The notes below the pieces were generated by a model. That model saw nothing but the letters and a program-made list of their open reading frames with translations. It was not told the DNA's origin and did not search any database. From an uncultured Thermomonas sp. (lineage in GTDB: Bacteria > Pseudomonadota > Gammaproteobacteria > Xanthomonadales > Xanthomonadaceae): DNA of 8,401 bases. Position numbers and translations under genes: made by a program. The stretch spans positions 1 through 8,401 of the forward strand of contig CAMLJA010000073.1 in NCBI GenBank assembly GCA_946480065.1. Direction: 5' to 3'. Position 1 is the first letter of the stretch. Every line of letters starts with the position of its first letter. This document shows, one piece after another, positions 1 to 5,699 of the stretch.

Positions 1-513
1 ACCATCGATTTCCACTACGGCAAGCACCACAAGGCCTACGTGGACAACCTCAACAAGATGATCGAGGGCACCGAGTTCGAGGGCCTGCCGCTGGAGGAGA
101 TCATCCGCAAGGCCCAGGGCGGCATGTTCAACAACGCCGCGCAGGTCTGGAACCACACCTTCTACTGGCACTGCCTCTCGCCCAGCGGCGGCGGCGAGCC
201 ATCGGGCAAGCTGGCCGAGGCCATCAACGCGGCGTTCGGCGGCTTCGAGAAGTTCAAGGAAGAGTTCACCAAGACCGCGGTGGGCACCTTCGGCTCGGGC
301 TGGGGCTGGCTGGTGCAGCGTCCGGACGGCAGCCTGGCCCTGGCCAGCACCCCGAACGCCGCCACCCCGCTGACCGGCGAGGACACCCCGCTGCTCACCT
401 GCGACGTGTGGGAACACGCCTACTACATCGACTACCGCAACGCCCGCCCGAAGTACGTCGAGGCGTTCTGGAACCTGGTCAACTGGGACTTCGTCGCCGG
501 CAACATGAAGTAA
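1..513 (+). CDS. sodB: Superoxide dismutase [Fe], 5' end cut by window edge
   Basis: Converts superoxide to oxygen and hydrogen peroxide, normally in the cytoplasm. Reading runs in frame from base 1, and 170 residues are visible. By recalled alignment to E. coli SodB (about 193 aa) roughly the first 22 residues lie outside the window. All four metal ligands are present in visible numbering: H5 (in HYGKHH), H52 (in NHTFYW), D135 and H139 (in [16 protein letters not shown]). The iron type is indicated by [10 protein letters not shown], with the Gln (visible residue 48) that corresponds to the FeSOD-specific Gln69 of E. coli, and by NAATPLT rather than the MnSOD pattern. The gene ends in TAA and is followed by a GC hairpin, so it is probably the last or only gene of its transcript. 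Its promoter is outside the window. A cambialistic enzyme cannot be excluded from sequence alone. Confidence 0.97.
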   Translation, partial: TIDFHYGKHHKAYVDNLNKMIEGTEFEGLPLEEIIRKAQGGMFNNAAQVWNHTFYWHCLSPSGGGEPSGKLAEAINAAFGGFEKFKEEFTKTAVGTFGSGWGWLVQRPDGSLALASTPNAATPLTGEDTPLLTCDVWEHAYYIDYRNARPKYVEAFWNLVNWDFVAGNMK

Positions 514-536
514 TCGGCGCCGACAGGTGCGACCCA

Positions 537-562
537 GGACGGCCGGGGCGACCCGGCCGTCC
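537..562 (+). terminator. GC hairpin after sodB, possible terminator
   Basis: A perfect 11-bp inverted repeat (537-547 pairing with 552-562) closes on a GCGA tetraloop, 23 bases after the sodB stop codon. The position fits transcription termination or mRNA 3'-end protection. No T-run follows directly; the nearest run of four T (588-591) is about 25 bases further on. It is therefore not a textbook intrinsic terminator. The rest of the 115-base spacer holds a short AT-richer patch (587-601) that may contain the promoter of the next gene, but no clear -35/-10 pair. Confidence 0.5.
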
Positions 563-628
563 GCCGTTGGGGTGCCCGCCCCGCCGCTTTTGATCTAGTC
601 TCCGGCGACCGACCCAGCGGCGCACGCG

Positions 629-1132
629 ATGCCCTACCCCGCCTTGATGCCCTATGCCCTCGCCGCCGGCGTGGGGCTGCTCTATTACCGCCGGATCCGG
701 CGCCACATCGGCCGCCAGCGCTGGCAGCCGCGCCGGACCTACGGCCGGATCGCCTTCCTGGGGCTCGCCGCGGCGGGCCTGCTGGCGGCCGGCCTGGCCA
801 ACCCGGCGCTGCGCGTCGGGATCGGCCTGGGCCTGCTGGCGGGGGCCGCCGCGGGCGTGGCCGGGATGCGCTTGACCCGCTTCGTGGCGGACGAGGATGG
901 CGGCCGCGGGTACATCCCCAATCCGTGGATCGGCGGCGCGCTGGCGCTGCTGCTGGTGGGCCGGCTGGGCTGGCGGATGTGGCGCGGCGGCGATCTGGCC
1001 CGGGCCGCGGTCCCGGTGCAGGCCAGCCCGCTCACGCTGGGCATCGCCGCCACCCTGGTGGGCTACTACCTCGTCTACGGGGTGCTGCTGGCGCGGCGGA
1101 TGCGCGTCGAAGGCGCCGCGGCGGCGCCCTAG
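629..1132 (+). CDS. Multi-pass membrane protein, DUF1453/CcdC-like
   Basis: The protein is 167 residues, very rich in Ala, Gly and Leu, with about five predicted membrane segments (roughly residues 4-20, 41-58, 62-80, 99-115 and 134-154). A basic cytoplasmic-looking loop (RRIRRHIGRQRWQPRR, 21-36) follows the first segment, and a PNPWIGG motif sits at 97-103. The arrangement and the end section (SPLTLGIAATLVGYY) recall DUF1453/CcdC-type membrane proteins of xanthomonads, but I assign the family only tentatively, and the function is unknown. No catalytic motif or cysteine is visible. The ATG at 629 has no strong ribosome binding site; an in-frame ATG at 647 is an alternative. The gene is preceded by the sodB hairpin and is convergent with purK, sharing four bases with it at the CTAG stop. 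It therefore looks monocistronic. Confidence 0.75.
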   Translation: MPYPALMPYALAAGVGLLYYRRIRRHIGRQRWQPRRTYGRIAFLGLAAAGLLAAGLANPALRVGIGLGLLAGAAAGVAGMRLTRFVADEDGGRGYIPNPWIGGALALLLVGRLGWRMWRGGDLARAAVPVQASPLTLGIAATLVGYYLVYGVLLARRMRVEGAAAAP

Positions 1133-2274
1133 CCGGGCGGCAGCGCCGCCAGCACCGGCGCCACCTGCGCCTGCCGGCCCAGCGCGTCGCCGATACGCCG
1201 CAGCGCGCGCGCAAGCGCGTCCGGTGCGTCGTCGCGCACGGTGGCGTGGCCGACCTTGCGGCCCCGGCGCGGCGACTTGCCGTAGTCGTGCCAGTGGCCG
1301 CCCGGCTCGCGCAGCACCGGCGCGGCGTCCGGCATCGCGCCGATCCAGTTGAGCATGCACGCGTGCCCCACCATCCGGGTGTCGCCCAGCGGCAGCCCCA
1401 GCACCGCGCGCAGGTGGTTCTGGAACTGGCTGGTCTCGCTGCCCTCGATGGTCCAGTGCCCGGAGTTGTGCACCCGCGGCGCCAGCTCGTTGGCCAGCAG
1501 CACGCCGTCGCGGCAGAACAGTTCCAGCGCGAACACGCCCACGTAGTCGAGCGCCTCGGCCAGGCCGCGCGCGTGCGCCAGCGCGGTGGCCTGCATGCCG
1601 GCGTCGACCGCGGCCGGTGCCAGGCTGGCCGACAGCACCCCGTCGACGTGCCAGTTCTCGGTCAGCGGCCAGGCCCGGAACTCGCCGTCGCGGCCACGCA
1701 CCGCCACCACCGACAGTTCGCGCTGGAACGCCACGAAGCCCTCGAGGATCAGGCCCACCTTCGTCGCCTGCGGGCCGAGCGTGGCCCAGGCCGCATCGAC
1801 GTCGGCCGGCGACTTGATCCGGAACTGCCCCTTGCCGTCGTAGCCCAGGCGGCGGGTCTTCAGGATGCAGGGGGTGCCCAACTCCGCCACCGCGGCGTCC
1901 AGCGCGGCGCGCGTGGGCACGTCGGCGAAACCGGGCACCGGGATGCCCAGCTCGCGGAACAGGGTCTTCTCGGCCAGCCGGTCCTGCGCCACGGCCAGCG
2001 CGCGGGGATTGGGGAACACCGGCACGCGCTCGCTCAGCCACTGCGCGGAGCCGGCCGGCACGTTCTCGAAGTCGAAGGTGGCCACGTCCACCTCCGCGGC
2101 GAATTCGGCCAGCGCCGCGTGGTCGGTGTAGTCGCCCACGATCATCGGCGCGAACTGGCCGGCGCAGGCGTCGGACACGTTGTCCAGCACCCGGAAGCGC
2201 AGCCCGAGCGGGGCGCCGGCGAGCGCCATCATGCGGGCCAGCTGGCCGCCGCCGAGGATGCCGACCGTGGTCAC
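1129..2274 (-). CDS. purK: N5-carboxyaminoimidazole ribonucleotide synthase
   Basis: ATP-dependent carboxylation of AIR with bicarbonate to give N5-CAIR, the first half of the PurK/PurE step of de novo purine synthesis; cytoplasmic. The 381 residues match an ATP-grasp PurK. They show a GGGQL nucleotide-fold loop (8-12), FENVP (69-73), NPRAL then QDRLAEK (89-103), [14 protein letters not shown] (138-151) with the ATP-contacting lysines, [12 protein letters not shown] (178-189), [16 protein letters not shown] (262-277) and SQFQNHLRA (282-290). The start is GTG (2274-2272). It overlaps the purE stop in GTGA, which fixes the start and implies translational coupling. It is the last gene of the purEK unit, and its TAG stop lies in the CTAG shared with the convergent membrane-protein gene. 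Nothing is missing compared with the family. Confidence 0.97.
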   Translation of the reverse strand: MTTVGILGGGQLARMMALAGAPLGLRFRVLDNVSDACAGQFAPMIVGDYTDHAALAEFAAEVDVATFDFENVPAGSAQWLSERVPVFPNPRALAVAQDRLAEKTLFRELGIPVPGFADVPTRAALDAAVAELGTPCILKTRRLGYDGKGQFRIKSPADVDAAWATLGPQATKVGLILEGFVAFQRELSVVAVRGRDGEFRAWPLTENWHVDGVLSASLAPAAVDAGMQATALAHARGLAEALDYVGVFALELFCRDGVLLANELAPRVHNSGHWTIEGSETSQFQNHLRAVLGLPLGDTRMVGHACMLNWIGAMPDAAPVLREPGGHWHDYGKSPRRGRKVGHATVRDDAPDALARALRRIGDALGRQAQVAPVLAALPPG

Positions 2275-2771
2275 GTCCGCGGATCGTCGTGGGCGGCGAC
2301 CTCGGCGGTCTGGCGCGCGCGGAACGCGTCCAGCGCGGCGCCGACGGCCGGGTATTCGTGGGCCAGCAGCGCGGCCGCGAACAGCGCCGCCGCGGCCGCG
2401 CCGGCGTTGCCGATGGCGAAGGTGGCGACCGGGATGCCGGCCGGCATCTGCACGATCGACAGCAGCGAGTCCATGCCGTTCAGCGCCTTGCTCTGCACCG
2501 GCACTCCCAGCACCGGCACCGCGGTCTTGGCGGCCAGCATGCCCGGCAGGTGGGCGGCCCCGCCGGCGCCGGCGATGATCGCGCGCAGCCCGCGCGCGGC
2601 GGCGCCGGCGGCGTATTCGAACAGCGCGTCGGGCGTGCGGTGTGCCGACACCACGCGGACCTCGTGCGGCACGCCCAGCGCTTCCAGCTTCGCGGCGGCG
2701 TGCTGCATGGTCTCCCAGTCGGAGCGGGAGCCCATCACGATGCCAACCCGTGGTGCCTCGCCTGTTGCCAT
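2271..2771 (-). CDS. purE: N5-carboxyaminoimidazole ribonucleotide mutase (class I PurE)
   Basis: Moves the carboxyl group of N5-CAIR to C4 to form CAIR, completing the reaction begun by PurK. From the ATG at 2771 the protein is 166 residues, the normal PurE size. It shows GSRSDW (14-19), SAHRTP with the catalytic His44 (42-47), [11 protein letters not shown] (68-78), PVQSKALNG and the MPAGIPVAT stretch. The adjacent purK indicates the class I (N5-CAIR-using) enzyme. I chose ATG 2771 because a purine-rich GGGGGAA (2783-2777) lies five bases upstream. An upstream in-frame TTG at 2804 would add 11 unconserved-looking residues and would run into the promoter region. The gene is first in the purEK unit and divergent from the Trm112-like gene, with 72 bases between the starts. 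Confidence 0.96.
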   Translation of the reverse strand: MATGEAPRVGIVMGSRSDWETMQHAAAKLEALGVPHEVRVVSAHRTPDALFEYAAGAAARGLRAIIAGAGGAAHLPGMLAAKTAVPVLGVPVQSKALNGMDSLLSIVQMPAGIPVATFAIGNAGAAAAALFAAALLAHEYPAVGAALDAFRARQTAEVAAHDDPRT

Positions 2772-2810
2772 GCCGGTTCCCCCGCGGCGAATCGCCTGCG
2801 CCAAACCGTT

Positions 2811-2816
2811 ATTCTA
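2811..2816 (-). promoter_or_regulatory. Candidate -10 element for purE
   Basis: In the 72-base spacer between the divergent purE and Trm112-like genes, the minus strand reads TAGAAT, five of six matches to the sigma-70 -10 consensus, about 40 bases before the purE ATG. No good TTGACA-like -35 is seen at the expected distance. On the plus strand the same AT-rich patch reads TTATTCT (2809-2815) and could also serve the Trm112-nadC unit. This is a pattern match only. Confidence 0.35.
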
Positions 2817-2843
2817 GCGGTCCCTCCCGCGCCCGGCATCCCG

Positions 2844-3113
2844 ATGGACCGCAAGCTGCTCGACATCCTGGCCTGCCCGGCCACCCGCCAGCCGCTCTCG
2901 CTGCTGGAAGCCGCCGGGCTGGAGGCGCTGAACCGCGCCATCGCCGCGGGCGCGGTCAGGCGCGGCGACGGCAGCGCGCAGGCCGAGCCGCTGCGCGCCG
3001 CGCTGGTCACCCGCGACCGCAGGACCGCCTACCGGATCGACGACGGCATCCCGGTGCTGCTGGCCGAGGAAGCGCTGGACACCGCGCAGGCGCCCGGCTT
3101 CCCGGCGGCATGA
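2844..3113 (+). CDS. Trm112/YcaR-family small protein lacking zinc cysteines
   Basis: This 89-residue protein begins MDRKLLDILACP, like E. coli YcaR and the N-terminus of Trm112, and ends its fold with YRIDDGIPVLLAEEA (63-77), the family's other hallmark. Eukaryotic and archaeal Trm112 proteins activate methyltransferases; the role of the bacterial members is unclear. Two things differ from YcaR. The first zinc motif CPxC reads CPAT here, leaving a single cysteine (C11). A helical-looking insert of about 30 residues (about 22-50) takes the place of the zinc knuckle. The ATG at 2844 has a weak ribosome binding site but is supported by homology. The stop overlaps the nadC start as ATGA, so the two genes are probably co-translated. 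A longer reading frame that starts upstream on purE's antisense strand is not credible. Confidence 0.88.
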   Translation: MDRKLLDILACPATRQPLSLLEAAGLEALNRAIAAGAVRRGDGSAQAEPLRAALVTRDRRTAYRIDDGIPVLLAEEALDTAQAPGFPAA

Positions 3114-3991
3114 GCGCGCCCCGCTTCGCGCCGCCGCCGGCGGAGGTGGTCGCGGCCAACGTGGCCGCGGCGCTGGCCGAGGACATCGGTCCCGGCGACG
3201 CCACCGCGTCCCTGCTGGACGACGCCCCCGACCGCGCCTACCTGCTGTGCAAGGAAGACTGCGTGGTGGCCGGCCGGCCGTGGTTCGACGCCTGCCACCG
3301 CGCGCTGGACCCCGACGTGCAGATCAACTGGTGCTGCGACGAGGGCGACCATGTGACGAAGGGCACTGTGCTGGCCACGCTGCAAGGCCGCAACCGCGCC
3401 CTGGTCAGCGCCGAGCGCGCCTCGCTGAATTTCCTGCAGACCCTGAGCGGCACCGCCACCGTGACCGCGCGCTACGTGGAGGCGGTGCGCGGCACCGGCG
3501 CGGTCATCCTGGACACCCGCAAGACATTGCCCGGCCTGCGCGTGGCGCAGAAGTACGCGGTGCGCGTGGGCGGCGGCATGAACCACCGGCTGGCCCTGTT
3601 CGACGCGGTGATGCTGAAGGAAAACCACGTGCGGGCGTTCGGCTCGGTCGCCGCGGCCATCGCGCGCGCGCGCGCGCTGCATCCGGAGCTGCCGCTGGTC
3701 GTGGAGGTGGAGACGCTGGACGAACTGCGCGAGGCGCTGGCCACCGGCTGCACCCGCGTGCTGGTCGACGACTTCGACCCCGCCACCCGGCGCGAGGCCG
3801 TGCGGATCGCGAAGGGCGCGCCCTACTTCGGCCGGATCCCGCTGGAGGTCTCCGGCGGGGTCGACATGACCACCCTGCGCGGCATCGCCGAAGACGGCGT
3901 GGACTGCATCTCGATCGGCGCGCTGACCAAGCACGTCCACGCGATCGATTTCTCGCTGAAGCTGGGGCCGCCGCCCGCGGCCCCGGGCTAG
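3110..3991 (+). CDS. nadC: Nicotinate-nucleotide pyrophosphorylase (quinolinate phosphoribosyltransferase)
   Basis: Converts quinolinate and PRPP to nicotinate mononucleotide, CO2 and pyrophosphate in de novo NAD synthesis. From the ATG at 3110 the protein is 293 residues, close to the E. coli enzyme. Motifs in order are EDIGPGDAT (24-32), ERASLNFLQTLSGTAT (102-117), DTRKTLPGLR (135-144), KYAVRVGGGMNHR (148-160) and LKENH (169-173). These are followed by EVE, the SGG phosphate-binding loop and the C-terminal SIGALTKHV. The catalytic Arg/Lys/His clusters are intact. The start was chosen because it overlaps the stop of the Trm112-like gene (ATGA) and gives the family N-terminus. Frames beginning further left only run through the upstream gene. 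The gene ends on TAG within a CTAG that also stops the convergent FHA gene. Confidence 0.97.
   Translation: MSAPRFAPPPAEVVAANVAAALAEDIGPGDATASLLDDAPDRAYLLCKEDCVVAGRPWFDACHRALDPDVQINWCCDEGDHVTKGTVLATLQGRNRALVSAERASLNFLQTLSGTATVTARYVEAVRGTGAVILDTRKTLPGLRVAQKYAVRVGGGMNHRLALFDAVMLKENHVRAFGSVAAAIARARALHPELPLVVEVETLDELREALATGCTRVLVDDFDPATRREAVRIAKGAPYFGRIPLEVSGGVDMTTLRGIAEDGVDCISIGALTKHVHAIDFSLKLGPPPAAPG
3661..3677. repeat. Alternating CG tract inside nadC
   Basis: Seventeen bases of uninterrupted alternating C and G within the nadC coding sequence encode the Ala-Arg repeats of IARARALHPE. Such runs can adopt Z-DNA and can slip during replication, but here the frame is intact, and high-GC codon choice for Ala-Arg explains the run. 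Confidence 0.8.
3964..3984 (-). terminator. GC hairpin at the nadC/FHA convergent junction
   Basis: An 8-bp inverted repeat (3964-3971 with 3977-3984, five-base loop) lies in the last codons of nadC, just past the stop codon of the FHA gene on the opposite strand. It could end the FHA transcript while coding for the NadC tail. No T-run follows on either strand, so this is a weak call. Confidence 0.3.
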
Positions 3992-4761
3992 CGCAGCCGC
4001 CACGCCACCAGCGCGGCGACCGCGGCCAGCGCTACCGCCGCCAGCACCCACAGGCTCCAGCGCCGGGGCGTGGACGGGCCGGCCATCGCGGCCGCCCGCG
4101 GCAGCGCTTCGCCCGGGACCACCAGCTGGAAGCGCTGGGTGTCGAAGCGCAGCTCGTCGCCGTGCACGGCCTGCGCTCGGGTCACCCGGCGGCCGTTGAG
4201 CCAGGTGCCGTTCGCCGAGCCGAGGTCCTCCACCAGCACCTCGTCGCCGGCCGGCGTGAGCCGCGCGTGTTGGCGCGAGATGCCTTCCAGCGGGATGCGC
4301 AGGCCGGCGTCGTCGGCGCGGCCAACGCCCATGCTGGCGTGCAGCGGGAAGGTGCGGCCGAACAGGTCGCCGGACAGGCCGCGCAGCACGAACTTCGGCA
4401 CCACCGGGCGGACCATGGTGGCGTCGACCGGGCCGTCGCCGCGCGCGGCCGGCGCAGCGACCGGATCCGCCGCGCCCGCGGGCAGCAGGCGGATGCGCGC
4501 GGGTCCCACGCCGATGGTGTCGTCGGCGCGCAGCGCGATCAGCCCGTCCACCGGGCGCTCGTTCACCAGCACCCGCAACCCCTGCGGCACCCGCATCTGC
4601 ACGCCCTGCGGGCCCACCTGCAGCTCGCAGTGCACCGGCTCCAGGCCGTCCACGGCCGGCAGCGCCACCTCGGCGTCGGGGGCGCTGCCGATGCGGTACA
4701 GGCCGCGGTCCAGCAGCATCTGCGGCCGGTCGCCCGCGGGAAACACCAGTTTCATCATCAT
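3988..4761 (-). CDS. Double-FHA-domain protein with C-terminal membrane anchor
   Basis: FHA domains bind phosphothreonine peptides, so this is probably a signalling or scaffold protein; its partner is unknown. The 257 residues contain a divergent N-terminal FHA-like fold (about 4-93; RIGSAPDAEV then VHCEL, but no SxxH motif). A Pro/Ala-rich linker (about 94-121) follows. Next is a well-formed second FHA domain (about 122-215) with VGR (146-148), SRQHARL (162-168) and GSANGTWLNG (181-190). One C-terminal membrane helix (about 235-254) ends in RLR, so both domains should face the cytoplasm. The start is the first of three consecutive ATG codons (4761, 4758, 4755), placed nine bases after AAGGAGA. 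The gene stands alone, divergent from the DUF3301 gene. No kinase or phosphatase gene is in the window. Confidence 0.9.
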   Translation of the reverse strand: MMMKLVFPAGDRPQMLLDRGLYRIGSAPDAEVALPAVDGLEPVHCELQVGPQGVQMRVPQGLRVLVNERPVDGLIALRADDTIGVGPARIRLLPAGAADPVAAPAARGDGPVDATMVRPVVPKFVLRGLSGDLFGRTFPLHASMGVGRADDAGLRIPLEGISRQHARLTPAGDEVLVEDLGSANGTWLNGRRVTRAQAVHGDELRFDTQRFQLVVPGEALPRAAAMAGPSTPRRWSLWVLAAVALAAVAALVAWRLR

Positions 4762-4770
4762 GATGGAGCC

Positions 4771-4777
4771 TCTCCTT
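4771..4777 (-). promoter_or_regulatory. Shine-Dalgarno site of the FHA gene
   Basis: AAGGAGA on the minus strand is the best ribosome binding site in the window. It sits nine bases from the first of three tandem ATG codons and decides the start. Its GGAG can pair with CTCC four to seven bases downstream (4765-4768) in a very small four-pair hairpin, which is probably too weak to matter. Confidence 0.7.
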
Positions 4778-4834
4778 CGGCGGGTTCCCCCGCATGCGCT
4801 TGCGATCCGGGCCGGGCACCGCCACATTGCGCGG

Positions 4835-5173
4835 ATGCCGACCCTGCTCATTCTAATGATCGCCGGCACCGCCGGGTTCTTCCTGTTCACCGCCGCGCGC
4901 GCGGCGGCCGAGCGCGCCGCCGAGATCGGCCGCGACGCCTGCGCCGCGGCCGGGGTGCAGTGGCTGGACCAGTCGGTGCATGCCATCGGCCTGCGCCTGC
5001 GCCGGCGCGAGGACGGCTGGCTGGCGCTGGAGCGCAGCTTCCGCTTCGAGTATTCGGAGGACGGCCAGGACCGCCACGTGGGGCGGGTAGTGCTGCTCGG
5101 CGGGCGGCTGGTGGGGTTCAGCGGACCCACGCGCGCGGCGCAGGCGGTGGTGCGGAGCTTCCCGGTCCACTAG
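4835..5173 (+). CDS. DUF3301 family protein, single N-terminal membrane segment
   Basis: This 112-residue protein of unknown function starts with a hydrophobic segment (about 3-20), probably an uncleaved anchor, followed by an Ala-rich helix. It then carries the pattern that recalls DUF3301: a Cys (C36), VQWLDQSV (41-48), LRLRRREDGWLALERSFRFEYSEDG (53-77, conserved residues scattered through it) and a final beta-rich stretch VGRVVLLGGRLVGF. The ATG at 4835 gives the expected N-terminus just before the hydrophobic segment. An in-frame ATG at 4763 would add 24 basic residues and overlaps the leader of the divergent FHA gene. The ribosome binding site is poor. The gene is convergent with sspB across a 44-base gap, and its stop again forms CTAG (5170-5173). 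No role can be inferred from its neighbours. Confidence 0.85.
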   Translation: MPTLLILMIAGTAGFFLFTAARAAAERAAEIGRDACAAAGVQWLDQSVHAIGLRLRRREDGWLALERSFRFEYSEDGQDRHVGRVVLLGGRLVGFSGPTRAAQAVVRSFPVH

Positions 5174-5217
5174 CGCGGCGCTCGCGGCGCGCACCCGGCG
5201 GCTAGTTCCCTCGGACG

Positions 5218-5685
5218 CTATTTGACGATGCGGAGGTGGCCGCGCTTCGGCGGTTGCGGCGGGCGGGGACCGTCGGGCTCGTCGCCGGGCGGCGTGCCGG
5301 GCGCCTCGCCGGCCTCGTCGTCGCCGAGGACGTCCGCGGGGACGCCGTCGTCGGGGGTCTCGGGCGGCAGCGCCATGCCCTGGCCGGTCTCGCGCGCGTA
5401 GATGGCGATCACCGCCGGCAGCGGCACCACCACCGCCTGGCTGACCCCGCCGAACCGCGCGGTGAAGCGGATCGCATCCGCGCCCATGTCGAGCCGGGCC
5501 ACCGCGCGCTCGGCGATGTTCAGCACGATGCGGCCGTCCTCCACCGCGTGCGCGGGCACCCGTACGCCGGGCATGCGCGCGTCCACCAGCAGGTGCGGGG
5601 TCATGCCGTTGTCCACCACCCACTCGTACAGCGCGCGCAGCAGGTAGGGGCGCTGGCTGGTCATCGGGCCGGGGGTCGCGTCCAT
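5218..5685 (-). CDS. sspB: ClpXP protease specificity-enhancing factor SspB
   Basis: An adaptor that binds ssrA-tagged peptides from stalled ribosomes and tethers them to ClpXP. At 155 residues it has the folded substrate-binding domain (about 8-118) with RPYLLRALYEW, MTPHLLVDARMPGV, DGRIVLNIAERAV and FTARFGGVSQAVVVPLPAVIAIYARETGQG. An acidic, Pro/Gly/Asp-rich flexible linker follows (about 119-147). The C-terminal tail RGHLRIVK matches the ClpX-docking motif of E. coli SspB (ending LRVVK). Two starts are possible, ATG 5685 (used here) or ATG 5664 (MTSQRPY, seven residues shorter); neither has a strong ribosome binding site. The ATG at 5685 is 14 bases after the sspA stop, so the two genes are cotranscribed. 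The unbroken frame upstream of the start, running through sspA, is a high-GC artefact. Confidence 0.95.
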   Translation of the reverse strand: MDATPGPMTSQRPYLLRALYEWVVDNGMTPHLLVDARMPGVRVPAHAVEDGRIVLNIAERAVARLDMGADAIRFTARFGGVSQAVVVPLPAVIAIYARETGQGMALPPETPDDGVPADVLGDDEAGEAPGTPPGDEPDGPRPPQPPKRGHLRIVK

Positions 5686-5699
5686 CGTGCCGCCGCGGC

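Noticed and set aside
587..601. Promoter for the membrane-protein gene (TAGTCT as -10)
   Set aside because: Only three of six bases fit the -10 consensus and no -35 lies at proper spacing; the patch is merely the most AT-rich part of the spacer.
479..2041. A 520-codon minus-strand frame overlapping purK and the membrane-protein gene
   Set aside because: The translation is Arg/Gly/Ala-rich and matches no family; purK is read in a different frame of the same strand.
2800..2816. PurR-box-like sequence (CCAAACCGTTATT) upstream of purE
   Set aside because: It has one extra central base compared with the E. coli PurR operator and poor symmetry, and I know of no PurR in xanthomonads.
925..2817. 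A 630-codon open frame on the plus strand opposite purK and purE
   Set aside because: It is antisense to two clear genes, made of Arg/Ala/Gly-rich low-complexity protein, and results from few stop codons in very GC-rich DNA.
3661..3677. Phase-variable repeat in nadC
   Set aside because: The run is within an intact, conserved coding frame, and loss of NadC by slippage would be costly; codon choice for Ala-Arg explains it.
3247..5205. A 652-codon plus-strand frame over nadC and the FHA gene
   Set aside because: It is a shifted frame of nadC followed by antisense of the FHA gene; composition is that of a high-GC artefact.
5174..5217. Terminator in the 44-base gap between the DUF3301 gene and sspB
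   Set aside because: The GCGC-rich start can form only about five pairs and no T-run follows; repeats of GC dinucleotides explain it.
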